Positions 1-11,097 of a stretch of DNA of 64,000 nucleotides are shown here, piece after piece. The translations under genes were made by a program, and so were the position numbers. Each line of letters opens with the position of its first letter. The stretch's first letter is position 1. The DNA is from Hyalella azteca. Its lineage: Eukaryota > Arthropoda > Malacostraca > Amphipoda > Hyalellidae. The stretch covers positions 1 through 64,000 of the forward strand of contig NW_025934860.1 of assembly GCF_000764305.2 (NCBI RefSeq), written 5' to 3'. The notes under the pieces are model-generated. The model worked only from the letters and a program-made list of their open reading frames with translations. It was not told where the DNA came from and did not search any database.

Positions 1-614
1 TAGCCTCAAGTAACCATGTCGTGCCTGTTAGGAGATAATATCTAGCTCGAACGCCCAGTCCTGTACTAGAGTAGATTTTTTTCTCCTTAAGTATATAAGT
101 GTTGAACTGATAAATGTTTGTATCTTTTCCTTTGTCAATTCGTCGCCTAGCTGCCAGCGTGAGAACCTTTTCATGCGCCGACCCTCGGGCTAGAAACCTG
201 ACAGTATTTTAAAAATGTTTAATTAAAAACTCTATCGAGATGTCCATACGATTGATAGTTCAATGCAGGTGTCGAAATAATTAGTATCTTGCAATAACTA
301 TAAATCCTGTCGACGCCACCCCCTTATATCGATGATTACAGTTTAGGTTGAAAGTTGAAATTACTACATCAAGACCAAGAAGAAAGGTTGGAAATAAATA
401 AGGAGCAGGACACGACAACTTAAAATTTTCTAATCCAGACTAGACTCCGTAATCAGACAACTAACCTGTAGCATCCGGTCCTCTCCACAGCTCTCGCAGA
501 GACCCGTCCTCCGTAAGAAGACGAGCTGATGCCGAAGGCCCCAGGTCATCCCAACACCTCGAGGCCGCCACCTCAGACGAGACGCACGCTTGAAGGTCTC
601 ACTCCATAACGTAG
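1..614. other. No recognisable gene; GC-rich from about 480
   Basis: The first 430 bases are AT-rich and hold nothing I recognise. From about 467 to 612 the composition becomes GC-rich and one plus-strand frame (467-595) stays open with many Arg and Ser residues, but it ends in TGA and matches no family I know. The minus strand is also open over 430-627 (65 codons), which is expected where GC content rises. Confidence 0.5.
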
Positions 615-800
615 ACGTGGAGGACAAAGCTTAAAGGTGTGGCGTCGTTGGCAGTCGTAATGGATCTGTCTGCTGGGCTGTTTCTGAATCGGACTAGAGG
701 TTTGAGTTTAGCCTCAATCTTCAAAGTTGGATTCGAAGAAATGCGGAAGGTTGCCGACACTATTGCAAAAAATGTCGGGAAACTGCAGCCGGCCAAATAA
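615..800 (+). other. Coding-like patch, possible terminal exon, unrecognised
   Basis: A plus-strand frame is open from just after a TAG at 612-614 to a TAA at 798-800 (61 codons). It includes an ATG at 660 that begins MDLSAGLFLNRTRGLSLASI. The tail (EEMRKVADTIAKNVGKL) reads like an amphipathic helix and the composition is protein-like rather than low-complexity. An AG at 613-614 after a moderately pyrimidine-rich stretch could be a splice acceptor. I do not recognise the protein, and 61 open codons can occur by chance. It could be a gene's last exon, a decayed mobile-element frame, or nothing. Confidence 0.2.
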
Positions 801-1504
801 ACTTACAACTAACTCAAACCCAAATAATAAACGTCCAACTGGAAATATCTTAGTCAAGATAATTTTATAGAGGACGTAAAACATGAATAGCAGCTGCTAT
901 GCCAAAACTGAAGTGAAATCTTCGTATATCCAGGCGAATTGAATTCCTAAATGTCATCATGTTAAATTACCCAAAGCTCTTTAAAGAACGATAATAATGA
1001 GGAGTCTATCATTTATGGTAAAAATACAAAGGATATAATATTTTAACTGTACTGATTGTGCCTGATAATCATGTTGGACGATACATCCGAGCGTAATTTT
1101 ATGTATATTTCGTAATGTAGCATCAGAGCTCGCATGAGTATCTTCGACCACCATGAAAAAATATTACCGGTTCCTGTGTACTGATTTAATGGCATTAACT
1201 TTACTCAGAATGTTTATCGTTGGTTTTCTAAATTTTCTGATGATTGTGACATTTATTGGATTTTGTAGCAGGCATACATGTTAGATCCATACGACGTGAA
1301 CGTTTTAATAATATTGCGCCGATACTGATGTTGTAGCTGGCCGTTATGCTGCCAGAAACATTATTTCCGTGAATTTTTGACGATGCAGAGCAGTGGTTTA
1401 TATATATTTTTTGCCTTTCTGCTGTTTATTGAAGAAACCTGGAGAAGCAAACATTCTTCAGCGTCGGGTAAGGAACCATCAGTGTACCTTGATATCACAA
1501 ATTG
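801..1504. other. AT-rich intergenic stretch, nothing recognised
   Basis: I see no open frame of note and no repeat here. The last 80 bases, next to the LINE remnant, include the complement of AATAAA (near 1427-1432), so the LINE 3' untranslated region may extend to about 1420. Confidence 0.5.
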
Positions 1505-1893
1505 AATCCGAGTATGCTTGGTAACCTTGGTATTTGTTACGGAAGTAGCAGTCCCAGGCCACGATGGATCGCCGCCTCTGATTATCGCTCATCCACCCTC
1601 ATTTAGACCAGCTGATGCACGATGCTGTTGCTTGCTGCTCGCCGCTGGTAGTGTTGCAGGGGAGGTCGATCTGGGATTGTGCCCAGGAAAACGTCCAGTT
1701 ATCTCTTGAAGGTCTCCAGGGTGAACTCCCCCTCTCTTAGATCCTTTGGTAGGGCGTTGAACAGCCTCGGCCCTGCCACGGAAAGTGATCCTTCCCGCAC
1801 AGATTGAAATCTGACTGCGGATCTGGTACGTAGTGGGGGATCTTGGTATGTGTCATGATCATGATGTAGTGTATGTGCTGATAGCTGCAGCAC
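1505..1893 (-). pseudogene. 3' end of a CR1/L2-type LINE reverse-transcriptase ORF (decayed)
   Basis: Read on the minus strand, this encodes the characteristic C-terminus of non-LTR retrotransposon polyproteins. SVAGPRLFNALPKDLRE is followed by LETFKR, a stop (1699-1701), LDVFLGTIPDRPPL and RRAASNSIVHQL. After a further stop and a frameshift comes IVAWDCYFRNKYQGYQAYS. The x-GPRLFN-LPK-LR block followed by an ETFK-x-LD-FL helix is typical of the region after the RT domain in CR1/L2-like elements of invertebrates. Internal stops and a frameshift make it a dead 5'-truncated copy; the RT and endonuclease domains are absent. The family-level call is from recall of the motif, not a search. Confidence 0.7.
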
Positions 1894-2494
1894 GCGTGGC
1901 TTGCGTCATGATCGTTGATTTTTTATATTTATAAACATGTAAGATTTTTTCTATCCTTTTTAGTTCCTTTATTGAACATGCTTCTCTTGCACAGTTAGAG
2001 GTCGATTGTGTATACTTACTGAGACACTGAATTTGTTACACACTGTACATCGGCGCGAGTCCATGCACAGCACCGAAGTGACATCGATTATTAATTTCCC
2101 TCACCTTGGCAGTTAAGAAGTAAATATATCCTGCCTTTAAAGTGACGGCATGGGTGATGCGAAATATTTCTACCTGTAATGAGCTCTTAACCTCCATTAA
2201 CATGAAACTCATTAGTGCCTCGTTAAACTTCCACCCTCGGCGTTGATTGTCAATGCCTTAAGGCGATGTTGTTACTGGAAGTCAAGAGGCCTGCACTATT
2301 CTCATAGAAGTGAAATCTTAGCTACTGTTTTTCCTTCGGGCATATTTTGTAAATTATAATCAAAGACGATCTTAAATTTTACGTATGAACCTAAACGATA
2401 CGGAAATACGCACAACGTAACAACGTAAAAATGATAACATTATCGCAATTATGATAAAACGTACAACGCACGCACAACTTCCGTACTAACTTGA
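1894..2494. other. No gene seen
   Basis: Mixed-composition DNA upstream (in element orientation) of the LINE remnant. The bases just past 1893 may still be LINE-derived, but I could not follow the RT homology further. Confidence 0.4.
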
Positions 2495-2672
2495 CATTTT
2501 TAGCGCATTTCCTCATTTATGGAAAAAAATGCCCTATTGTGCTCGCCATGTCCGTCTGTTACGTCCGTCCGTCAGTCTGTCCGTCTGTCTGTCCGTCCGT
2601 GACCTCAAGTTTTCGCCGACGAGAAAAAGTGCTCTCTGTCACTCACTGCAGTGAGTACTGAGTTATATTTTT
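2495..2672. repeat. Dispersed repeat R1, copy 1, with (TCCG/TCTG)n core
   Basis: Begins ATTTTTAGCGCATTTCCTCA, passes through an imperfect TCCG/TCTG array (about 2555-2600), and ends in GTCACTCACTGCAGTGAG (CTCACTGCAGTGAG is a perfect palindrome) and GAGTTATATTTTT. The same order of blocks recurs on the same strand at about 30964-31115. It is therefore an interspersed repeat rather than a lone microsatellite. No coding capacity is seen. Confidence 0.75.
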
Positions 2673-3575
2673 CTATAACTTTAGAAGTTTCTTGTTGCAC
2701 TAAAATTATGTTATTAATCGCATAACTTCTAATTTATCCTGTATTTTCAACAAAATTACAGCTGGGTGGTTTACAGTATTTACTTGTAAGTGGATATGTG
2801 GCGCCCATATTGCGTTGCAGCTGAACGACTCGATGAATGAGACAGCTAATTATTTTGAATATTGCAAAGCGCTCTATGAAAGTCATGAATGCTAATGAGC
2901 ATTTCTTCTCATAAATAAAATTGTTATTTCCAGGACGACTTAATTTTCTTGGGGAATGATTTCTACGGCAGAAAATTCCTCTTCTTGCATTGCTTTCAAG
3001 GTAATATGTTTTGGTAAGGACACTTTTGCGGTTATCTTCTCAATTAATTAATTACCTATTTAGAAGGGTTATCAAAAATGATAAATACCTCCTGAAGATT
3101 ATGATGTAATCAAGTCGCTACCAGTCCATTGAAAAAGTCATGAGCTTAATTACACATAAATATGCAATCAAGATAACAAGTGCTAATTTATCACGGTGGA
3201 GACTCAGTTTACTGAGAAACTCGTCAATTGGGGTATATAATGCATCTGCCTAATTACTCGAACTATCAAAGAGTACGTAATTAGGCTTAATAGTATATAA
3301 GGTTAAACAGCTACGCTGCTTGTCTCACGATTTTGAACAGTAGAATGTACCTGAAAACGAATTTATCTCCCGGCACTCTGGAATTCGTAGCCAGCACAGT
3401 ATTCAATTTATGACTATAATCAAGAACAATTAATTGATGACAATACTTTGACTCTGAAGTACTTCCGGTTTTGGCAAAATGGTTAGATTTTTCCGTCTTC
3501 TACAAAAACCAATTATTTAATCATGTCTGAGCCTTCCATATGCTATGAATGGATTTAAATTTAGAAATTTAAAGT
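2673..3575. other. AT-rich intergenic stretch, nothing recognised
   Basis: I found no gene, repeat boundary or RNA in this interval. Several TAATTA-type motifs occur at the frequency expected for AT-rich DNA. Confidence 0.5.
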
Positions 3576-3994
3576 TAAGGCTTGGTTCACACCAAACTGC
3601 CGGGCACGTGCCAGGTATGGGCTCATATAACGGTCCCTGTCAGGTGCATTCACATGTTCGGTCCGGTCACGGGCCGTTCTCACATCAGTTCTTTTCGTAT
3701 AGAGCGCCATGCCGGTCATTGGCAGCGCTGCCAGCTGGTATATTTTCGTACCAGATCTCACATGTTTTTAACCTGATATATTAGCTAAAATCCGGTATAA
3801 TCAGCTGAAATAGTTGGTAACCCTACAGTCACGTCCCAGTCAAAATATATTTTGCCTTGATCGTAACTGTGCCTGGCATAATGGTTGCCTAGCACGGTGG
3901 GTGTGAATGCTTTTACAGAAATGCATTAATGAATATTAATTGGACTGTACCGTGACTGGCGAGTGCCCAGCAGTATGGTGTGTACCCAGCCTTA
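3576..3994. mobile_element. MITE-like element, about 419 bp, with about 30-bp terminal inverted repeats
   Basis: The left end reads TAAGGCTTGGTTCACACCAA followed by ACTGCCGGGCAC. The right end, read in reverse complement, is TAAGGCTGGGTACACACCAT followed by ACTGCTGGGCAC, so about 28 of 32 terminal bases match. The interior is short and non-coding; the small open frames over 3545-3784 are overlapping shadows in the left arm. Both ends contain TAA/TTA at the boundary, and a GG(G)CT-G-T-CACAC terminus is reminiscent of PIF/Harbinger MITEs, which duplicate a 3-bp TWA. I cannot fix the exact target duplication, so the superfamily is an inference. Confidence 0.7.
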
Positions 3995-5740
3995 TTCATT
4001 CGACCAAATACGGGCATCGAAGTGGACATGAATGTCACCATCCATCTCATGATGCATTCATTCACCTGATTTTATGTTGTGATCAAATTTTCCATAAATG
4101 AGTTGGATGAGAGTTTGAAACCGACCCCTGATATCGAACTGCTGCTGTTTTTGCGCAGCAGTTAGACTTTTTTGCGTGCTGTTAGACTTTTTGACGTAGA
4201 GGAACTATGAACGCAGTTTCAGCAGCGTGAATTGCAAATTTCAATCCAACTCAATCGACTGCTGTAAATGGTCTCTGTACTCAGGAATACAGACGGCACT
4301 ATTTTGTTCACTTAAATATTGCTCAATACGTATCTCGATCGTACTCATGGAACTCTTTTTGCGATGTCATACAGGGAGGTTCAGTTAACATACGTATATC
4401 GATTTTTCAAGGTTGTATAACGTATACAACTTACATATAACTGCATTGTGCAACGTCTCACCCTTGCCCGATCGTATCTTAAACATGGATTGATTAACCA
4501 TGTGAGAGCTCAAAACCTAAAACCGCTTAGTTTAAAATTAATCAAAATGGTGCAATTGCTACTATAAAACATGATTAACACAAATTGATTTAAATTGGCT
4601 CTAGCCCTTAACAATATGTGATCGACGCAAATACGTCTTAATGAATTGAAATTCTGGAATCATTGCTCTCTTTTACTATTATTCAACAATTTTAACAATT
4701 TCTATATAACCCGCGTGATGGTAACGAGTGTGTAGATTGCAGCGCATCTGAGACGGGATATTATTTTAAATGCAAGCATTGAGGCAGCGCCGTTGACACT
4801 TTTGCGAAATCATACTTTTATGTTCGTGTTGACGACCAGGCAAATATTTGTCCGTAAGATCAGCAGAAGGTTATAATTAGATACGGAAGGACAGGATTGA
4901 AGATTCCCTGGCGGCCACATCCCATTACACGTCTGTTTATTTCTACGAATGAGAAAATTAACGTATTAATGTTCAGATAAAAATATTTTCAGCATTATTT
5001 TTGCACTGTCGCAGCACCAGATTGGTGAATGTTTTCGGAATAATGATGATCATTATATGTATAACTATAACGTGAAAGATTACAAATAGTTATCATGATT
5101 GTTATTATCTGTTAACTTCATTAGATGTTTCATTTCTGGCAGCACTTCAAGCTAGCGTTTTGCTGCAGCGAAACCAATATGGTGAAAAATATTATGAATC
5201 TGCACTGCGTAATTAAACTTGTATTCATTATAAAACCCCTTTCTTAAGGGAAGTTAGAGTACGAGCTTGATGAAGTCTGGAAAGAAAGGCCGACATCTCT
5301 TATAATATTCAGATAGGATTGAGTTTAGCAAAGAAAATGTATGAACCTAATAGAATCAATACCTAGAATCAGGATAGAGGGTTGCCTACCTTACACTTGG
5401 TCTGAGCTTACAGTTTCTTGCCGCCCATCTCTGTCGTGTGTCGATTGCTATTTGATTGGATGTACTCGCGGGGGGATTCCACGGTGACGAAAAAATTGAG
5501 TCATCTATGTCAGTGCAAAACATGAAACGTGGGAAGTTATCAACGTATAATATGTGAATGGTTTCGTGATGATAAGTGTTGACGATGAAGGTTTTGAAAG
5601 AGTCTACCAGATCGTTCTCTGTTTAAATAATATAAGTTAGAAACGGGGAGATTATTAGAGCCTTACAAAAATTTACCGTAATTAGTCGTGAGCAAATTTT
5701 ATATTTCGTAAGCAATGGATATCTGATGATCATGGAGTTA
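3995..5740. other. Intergenic; one short local duplication only
   Basis: No gene is seen. At 4161-4194 the block GTTAGACTTTTT occurs twice, 20 bp apart, next to two GCTGCTG/GCAGCAG motifs. The rest is unremarkable AT-rich sequence. Confidence 0.5.
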
Positions 5741-5935
5741 ATTAATTAAATCTAATAAAAAATTTAATTCAATAATTAAAATTAAAATTTCATTTAATAA
5801 TTTGAATTAAAAATTATATATAATAATTTGAATTTAAAATACAATTTAATAATATGAATTAAAAATTAAATTCAATAATTTTAATTAAAAATTTAATTTA
5901 ATAATAAAGAAAAAATTAGTAAAAAATAATAAATT
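5741..5935. repeat. AT-only low-complexity tract
   Basis: About 195 bases almost devoid of G and C, built from degenerate TTTAATAATTTGAATTAAAA-like units. It looks like a decayed AT-rich minisatellite and has no coding content. Confidence 0.8.
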
Positions 5936-8900
5936 GCGACTAATGTGACAGCTCGTGAGTTTAAACTTTTAATGTGTTAATTTTCTGTAAGCAGGTCCTA
6001 ATTATTCGAAAAATCCTTCAATTCAGCTGAGATGTCCAAAGTAACCGTATATCTAAATACAAAATCTTAGAATTCAATGGAAAATCATATTGTGCGTGTT
6101 GTGGTATATATAATCTAACACGCGATATTTGCTCGGTGCATTGAGTATTGAAGTGAAATTGCCTATTTCACTACATATTGGAATTATTTTTATTTCATGA
6201 GTTTTTAAATGCGATTATTTATATTTGTTTTTAATCCAATAAAATATAATAACCGAAATAATATTGATAATAATATTGATATTGATATAATGATCATAAC
6301 CGAAAGAAAAAATTCCGCTTGAGAAGGTTTTCTGGGCAATTTATCTTTGTATTCCGGACAAAAATAAAGGCAAAAAGAGAGCGCGAATGAGTTCTGCCGC
6401 GATGTGAGAGAAACGATCTTCTGGCCGCCCTCTCGTAATTAATTACCAGTCTTGACAGCTTCACTAATTTGTCCCAGGAATGTTAGCAGCGGAAATTCAA
6501 ACTCAATAGCAAGTAAATCAGAATTTGTGCACCAACTCGGATTAGCTTACTTGTTGTTTTGTTTGAGTGACGAAAATTTAATAATATAATTGATGTCGTC
6601 ATTTATACATATATAATCTTTATATAATATAATTAAGTAATACAATTGATGCTGACCGTGATAGTACTACGATTAAAATGGAAGAATAGTAATTCGAAAG
6701 AAAAATTTTGGTTTATATATCAGGAGAGATGAAGTTAAATTATTATCATGATAGCAAGTAATCAATCCCATTATAAACACTCCTCCATATTAGTGATAAA
6801 TGAACTTTAGAGATAGCATTTTGTTATTCCAACAATGAATATAGGTATATACAAATTATTTAAACTTGAAGAAATCTAACCGTACATATTGTTTTGTCAC
6901 TACTCGGATATATCAGCGAAATCGAAAAAAATGTCACCTTCCTGCAAATGAAAGAGAAAATTTATTCATGTCCTAATTTCTGCCATAAGATTCTCATGTA
7001 TTGAAAATATATTCCGTATAGCCGTATTGTAGGTACTGTTAAATTATAATTGGATCTGCCCACGCAAAAAATTACTAGATTTTTCATAGTGACAAACATA
7101 TATGCGGTGATAACCGCACTATACTGAGGGTGATTTATTATGCTTGTTCAACATTTCCGGCTCACCAATCATCGCGCTTGTTAATGAAGTTGAAACTCTT
7201 GACGTCAATAAAAGTAGTTTTTTTCAGGTGATGGAAAGTATTCTTCCTGAATATTAACATTGATTTATAAAGTATATTATTGGTATCTAATTATCGTAAA
7301 AATTAGCGGCTGAAAGAAAGATATGAAATTTTATGTTTGTTTTTAATAGGTTTTTGTAGTACTTATATGCATATGTGTGTATTTATAATTACATTTTCGA
7401 AATTTGTATCTATTTTATTTTAACCTCATAATTAAACGAGTTTTCTACATACATATATAAATAAAAAACGTATCTTAACTTTAACACTGAGAAATGAAAA
7501 AAATAAATACAAATGTACACAGTAATTTATTCGAATATTAGTATATGTTGGCAAAATTTGTTTCTTTAAGCAGGTTTCATTGAAGACCAGAGAATTCGTT
7601 TTATTGACAATTTTCTTATCAGTTTTTAGAATGGATCGAACAAGATTTTTCGTTTGCACGGGTAGATCGAAAATCAGATTATCGAAGGACATTTTTATTT
7701 CTTTAACGACGTTTCGAATGTTTCAATCATTCATTATCAAGTTTAAAACAGTAATTTATTCCAATAGAATATTTTTTTACTTATTATATAGGGCCAATAA
7801 GATTGCCTGAATATAAGTTGAGAAGTGAACGCATAAATAGTGGACTGGAGAGCCCATTATTTTCCAAAAATAAAAAGAAGCTGTGAACTTGAAGTCATCA
7901 TAAACATTTTAAGTTTCTTAGCGTTTAATTAATGGCATAACGATCAAAGTGCAAACTCATTTCAGCCTGAATGACTCAACTGAAGCAGCTTGAGAACATA
8001 GTTGCTCGTTCTCTGCTGCTTATAAGCAGTCTGAGCATCTCATTCTGAGTAGCGATCAAAGTTCACGACTGAATTTCGGATCAGTAGTTCGAGGATGAGG
8101 CCTTCGCTGATCTACATCGTCAAATTTGGCTAAGCTAACGACAAAATTTTGAAATAGAGTTTCAAGGAATTTTCAACATGTTTCAACGAGTTTCATGGGA
8201 ATTTCAACAACTTCCTGCATTGTTGAATCTCAAAGTAAAAGAGTAAAAATTAATTCGTTGCATTAAAATTTTTGGTTCATGCGGGATTTGAAATGATCGC
8301 TATTGCTGTTAATGACATGCAATTCCATTTGATATGAAGTCGCTCCAAGAAGCTGCTATATCTAATCTCAACAGCAGAACCATTTAATATTGGCCAAAAA
8401 ATAACGATCTTCGCTGCAAAGTTTCAATAAGTTCATATTAACTTCCATGGAACCGGCACCACAGCGGGCAAAATTTAGAGAGCCTGTTCGTATAATCAAA
8501 TCTCGTGTCCGTTAACCGAATTTTAAACATATTCCTCGATATCATTACTTTTTAAAATATATTTTCACTCATATTCCATTATTTAAAATGCCCACAAACT
8601 ATTCAATTATATGCGACATCTAAGAAGGCTGATAATGTCATCAAAATTTCACCAGTCTCTCCTACTCGTTGACTGCGATTATTGTAACTTTCGTAAAAAA
8701 ACGGGAAGGCATTAAACTGTCGCTACTGATAAAAAAACAGTCAAGAACTATCCCATTATAATGATACTTGTAAAAAAAAACCACAATGACACAGAATTGG
8801 AGGGAAAAAATCAAAACAAATTCCTAATATTTTTAGACACAGTGTTAGGAACAGACAACTTACATATATTTTGTTCTGGTAATAAAGCAATGGGTACATC

Positions 8901-9210
8901 AAGCAAGCTTTCTGTAGACTTTTAGAAGGTTTGAGCATTGACTTTTTTGACAAAACTGAGCAAACACAAATTACATCTAAATCATAAGGAGCACTGAATC
9001 ACCAACCGATTTTAAGACAACTCCATATAAACCCTTTAAACTTTGTTCCATTTGGGAAAATTTTCAGTTTGTCTGTTGTTTAGATTTTTATTTTATCAGG
9101 TGATTCATGTTCTTCAATTGTCCTAAGAGACATAGAAATTTGAGCGTCATGAACGTTAATGAACAGCGACTATACCATTCTTACCTATATTATAAGGTAA
9201 TATTTGTTTA
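5936..9210. other. Long gene-free stretch
   Basis: No protein family, RNA or repeat is recognised. About 6300-6480 is a less AT-rich island (GAGAGCGCGAATGAGTTCTG; CTCTCGTAATTAATTACCAG) that could be conserved non-coding DNA, but only a cross-species alignment could show this. Open frames at 7432-7692 (minus) and 7580-7810 (plus) overlap each other in AT-rich DNA and look like chance. Confidence 0.4.
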
Positions 9211-9440
9211 CTTCTCCACTAACTCGCTGAACTCCTGCACCGATATACTCCTTACTGACCATGGCAGTGTACTCCACTTCTCCATTATCTCGCTAACTTC
9301 CTGCACCGATATACTCCTTACTGACCTTAGCAGTGTACTCCACTTCTCCATTATCTCGCTAACTTCCTGCACCGATATACTCCTTACTGACCATATGGGA
9401 GTGTCCTCCACTTCTCCATTATCCCGCTCACTTCCTGCCT
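9211..9440. repeat. 66-bp minisatellite, about 3.5 copies
   Basis: The unit starting CTCCACTTCTCCATTATCTC recurs at 9272, 9338 and 9406, with a partial first copy from 9211. Spacing is exactly 66, then 68 (a 2-bp insertion). Because 66 is a multiple of three, both strands stay open across it, giving a 22-residue peptide repeat on each strand (128 codons plus strand 9107-9493; 67 codons minus strand 9208-9411). I read these frames as a by-product of the repeat, not as a gene. Confidence 0.85.
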
Positions 9441-10993
9441 CGCTTCTTTTCCCCCGTTCTCACGTTGGAGCTTCTAATGCACTGTCTGAATAATATGTAT
9501 TTTATCTACCAAATCAAAAAATAAATTGCTGATGGAGCTACGTAATACACAGATCCTGACATTATATTATCGCTCAAAATGCTACAGCTAGTTACGAAGC
9601 AGAGGAAAACAAAATGAATTTACTTACGTTTTGTCTCGATTGCAATATTGTTTATTTTCTGTTTTAACGAGAATGTATTGATGCATGAAAATTCAAATTT
9701 CTCTCAATCAAACGTTGGCACTTCTTTCGAAAGCTAGATGGAAAAATTCTAAATCTAGCAGAAATGTAAAATGATCCAAAGTTACATATACATTAAACGA
9801 TTTCTAATATAACTCCCGAGCATTTTACTTCAGTCGGGACTTAGATCCAAGGAAATAAGTAAAGATTTCCTAATTCATTTGAAAAATATTATGTGTATAC
9901 ATGAATACTGCTAACCTTCAAAAATCATTTTCTTACATTATTATAATTCTAAACGATTAACGAGATTATAGTTAAAAATCCTTCCAATTTTTCATTCAAT
10001 ATATATAGTCTATAGATTTTCTAATATACTGAAGAATCTTTGTCCCAGGATAAACACTCTTGTAAAGTTGTATTGATAAGAATTTCAATTGATTTGATAT
10101 ACACATAGCACAAGCATGAATCCATATCCACTTAGAAAAAGGTCTTGGGCGTGCTGTAAGGCTGGAGTGATTCTCGCAACGCTGCAAATGAGATCACGTC
10201 CGGAGCTGCGGAAAGAACATTTAACTTTGGCAGTTATTGGCGATGATAATTGTTTGCCAAAAGTTTTAATTTGTCTTCCAATGCCATTCACTGTCGAAAC
10301 ACTACATCTACTGTTTTCAGTGATGAAACAACTGTTGTCACGGCTGATAATAATGCCACTTAATTCGAAACATTATCTACGTGAAAATTCATTTCATACC
10401 ACCAAATGAAATTATTAATCGTTCATTTCAAATCATGAACAAGATGGAAGCCAAAAAAGATTATTTGACATGATATAACAACAAAATAACATCACAATAA
10501 TTAAACAGGTTATGTCAATGAAAGAATTGATTTGTTTTAAGTTATTTGTGACTAACCTGATTATTGTGTGAAATTTAACTGGGAATTTTCGTGTTCAAAC
10601 AAAGCTGAGTTCCGTGCACACCACGTGCGTGATTTTTAGGATGACATGCAATCTCTGTGCCGGCCACATGAACGAATAAAGGCGCCAATAATGACTCATT
10701 ATCAACGAAACTGCTGGCCAGTCGCTGGTTTACCGATCATTAATCGATTTCAATCCAACACCACACATGAGCTGCTCTCAAACTCAGAAGCCATCGGTGC
10801 AAACAATATTATGAAAGAATACTACTGAGTGTGAAAAAGAAATTTGCTACTTTATGGAAGAACCTATACTTGTTTTACTACTGAAACAGACCACTAAGTT
10901 TAACAACTACTTGCATTTTGATGCAGTAAAGAATGATATTTTACTAAAATTCAAGGAATCAAAAAAGTATTCTATTATGCAGTGAGCAAACGT
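9441..10993. other. No gene supported; opposed open frames at 9996-10409
   Basis: Plus-strand 10116-10409 (97 codons) and two minus-strand frames overlap in a slightly GC-richer patch (10140-10300). None resembles a known family. Both strands being open argues against real coding. Confidence 0.35.
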
Positions 10994-11097
10994 AGAGAGA
11001 GTGAATGTTGAGTTAGCACAGAGAGAGTGAATGTTGAGTTGGTCAATGAATGTTGAGTTGGTTCATCAAATTCAAGAAGTTGGTCATCAAATTCAAC
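10994..11097. repeat. Short tandem duplication cluster
   Basis: GTGAATGTTGAGTT occurs twice after GAGAGA, then AATGAATGTTGAGTT again. This is followed by GGTTCATCAAATTCAA and GGTCATCAAATTCAA. These are nested small duplications typical of replication slippage. Confidence 0.7.
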
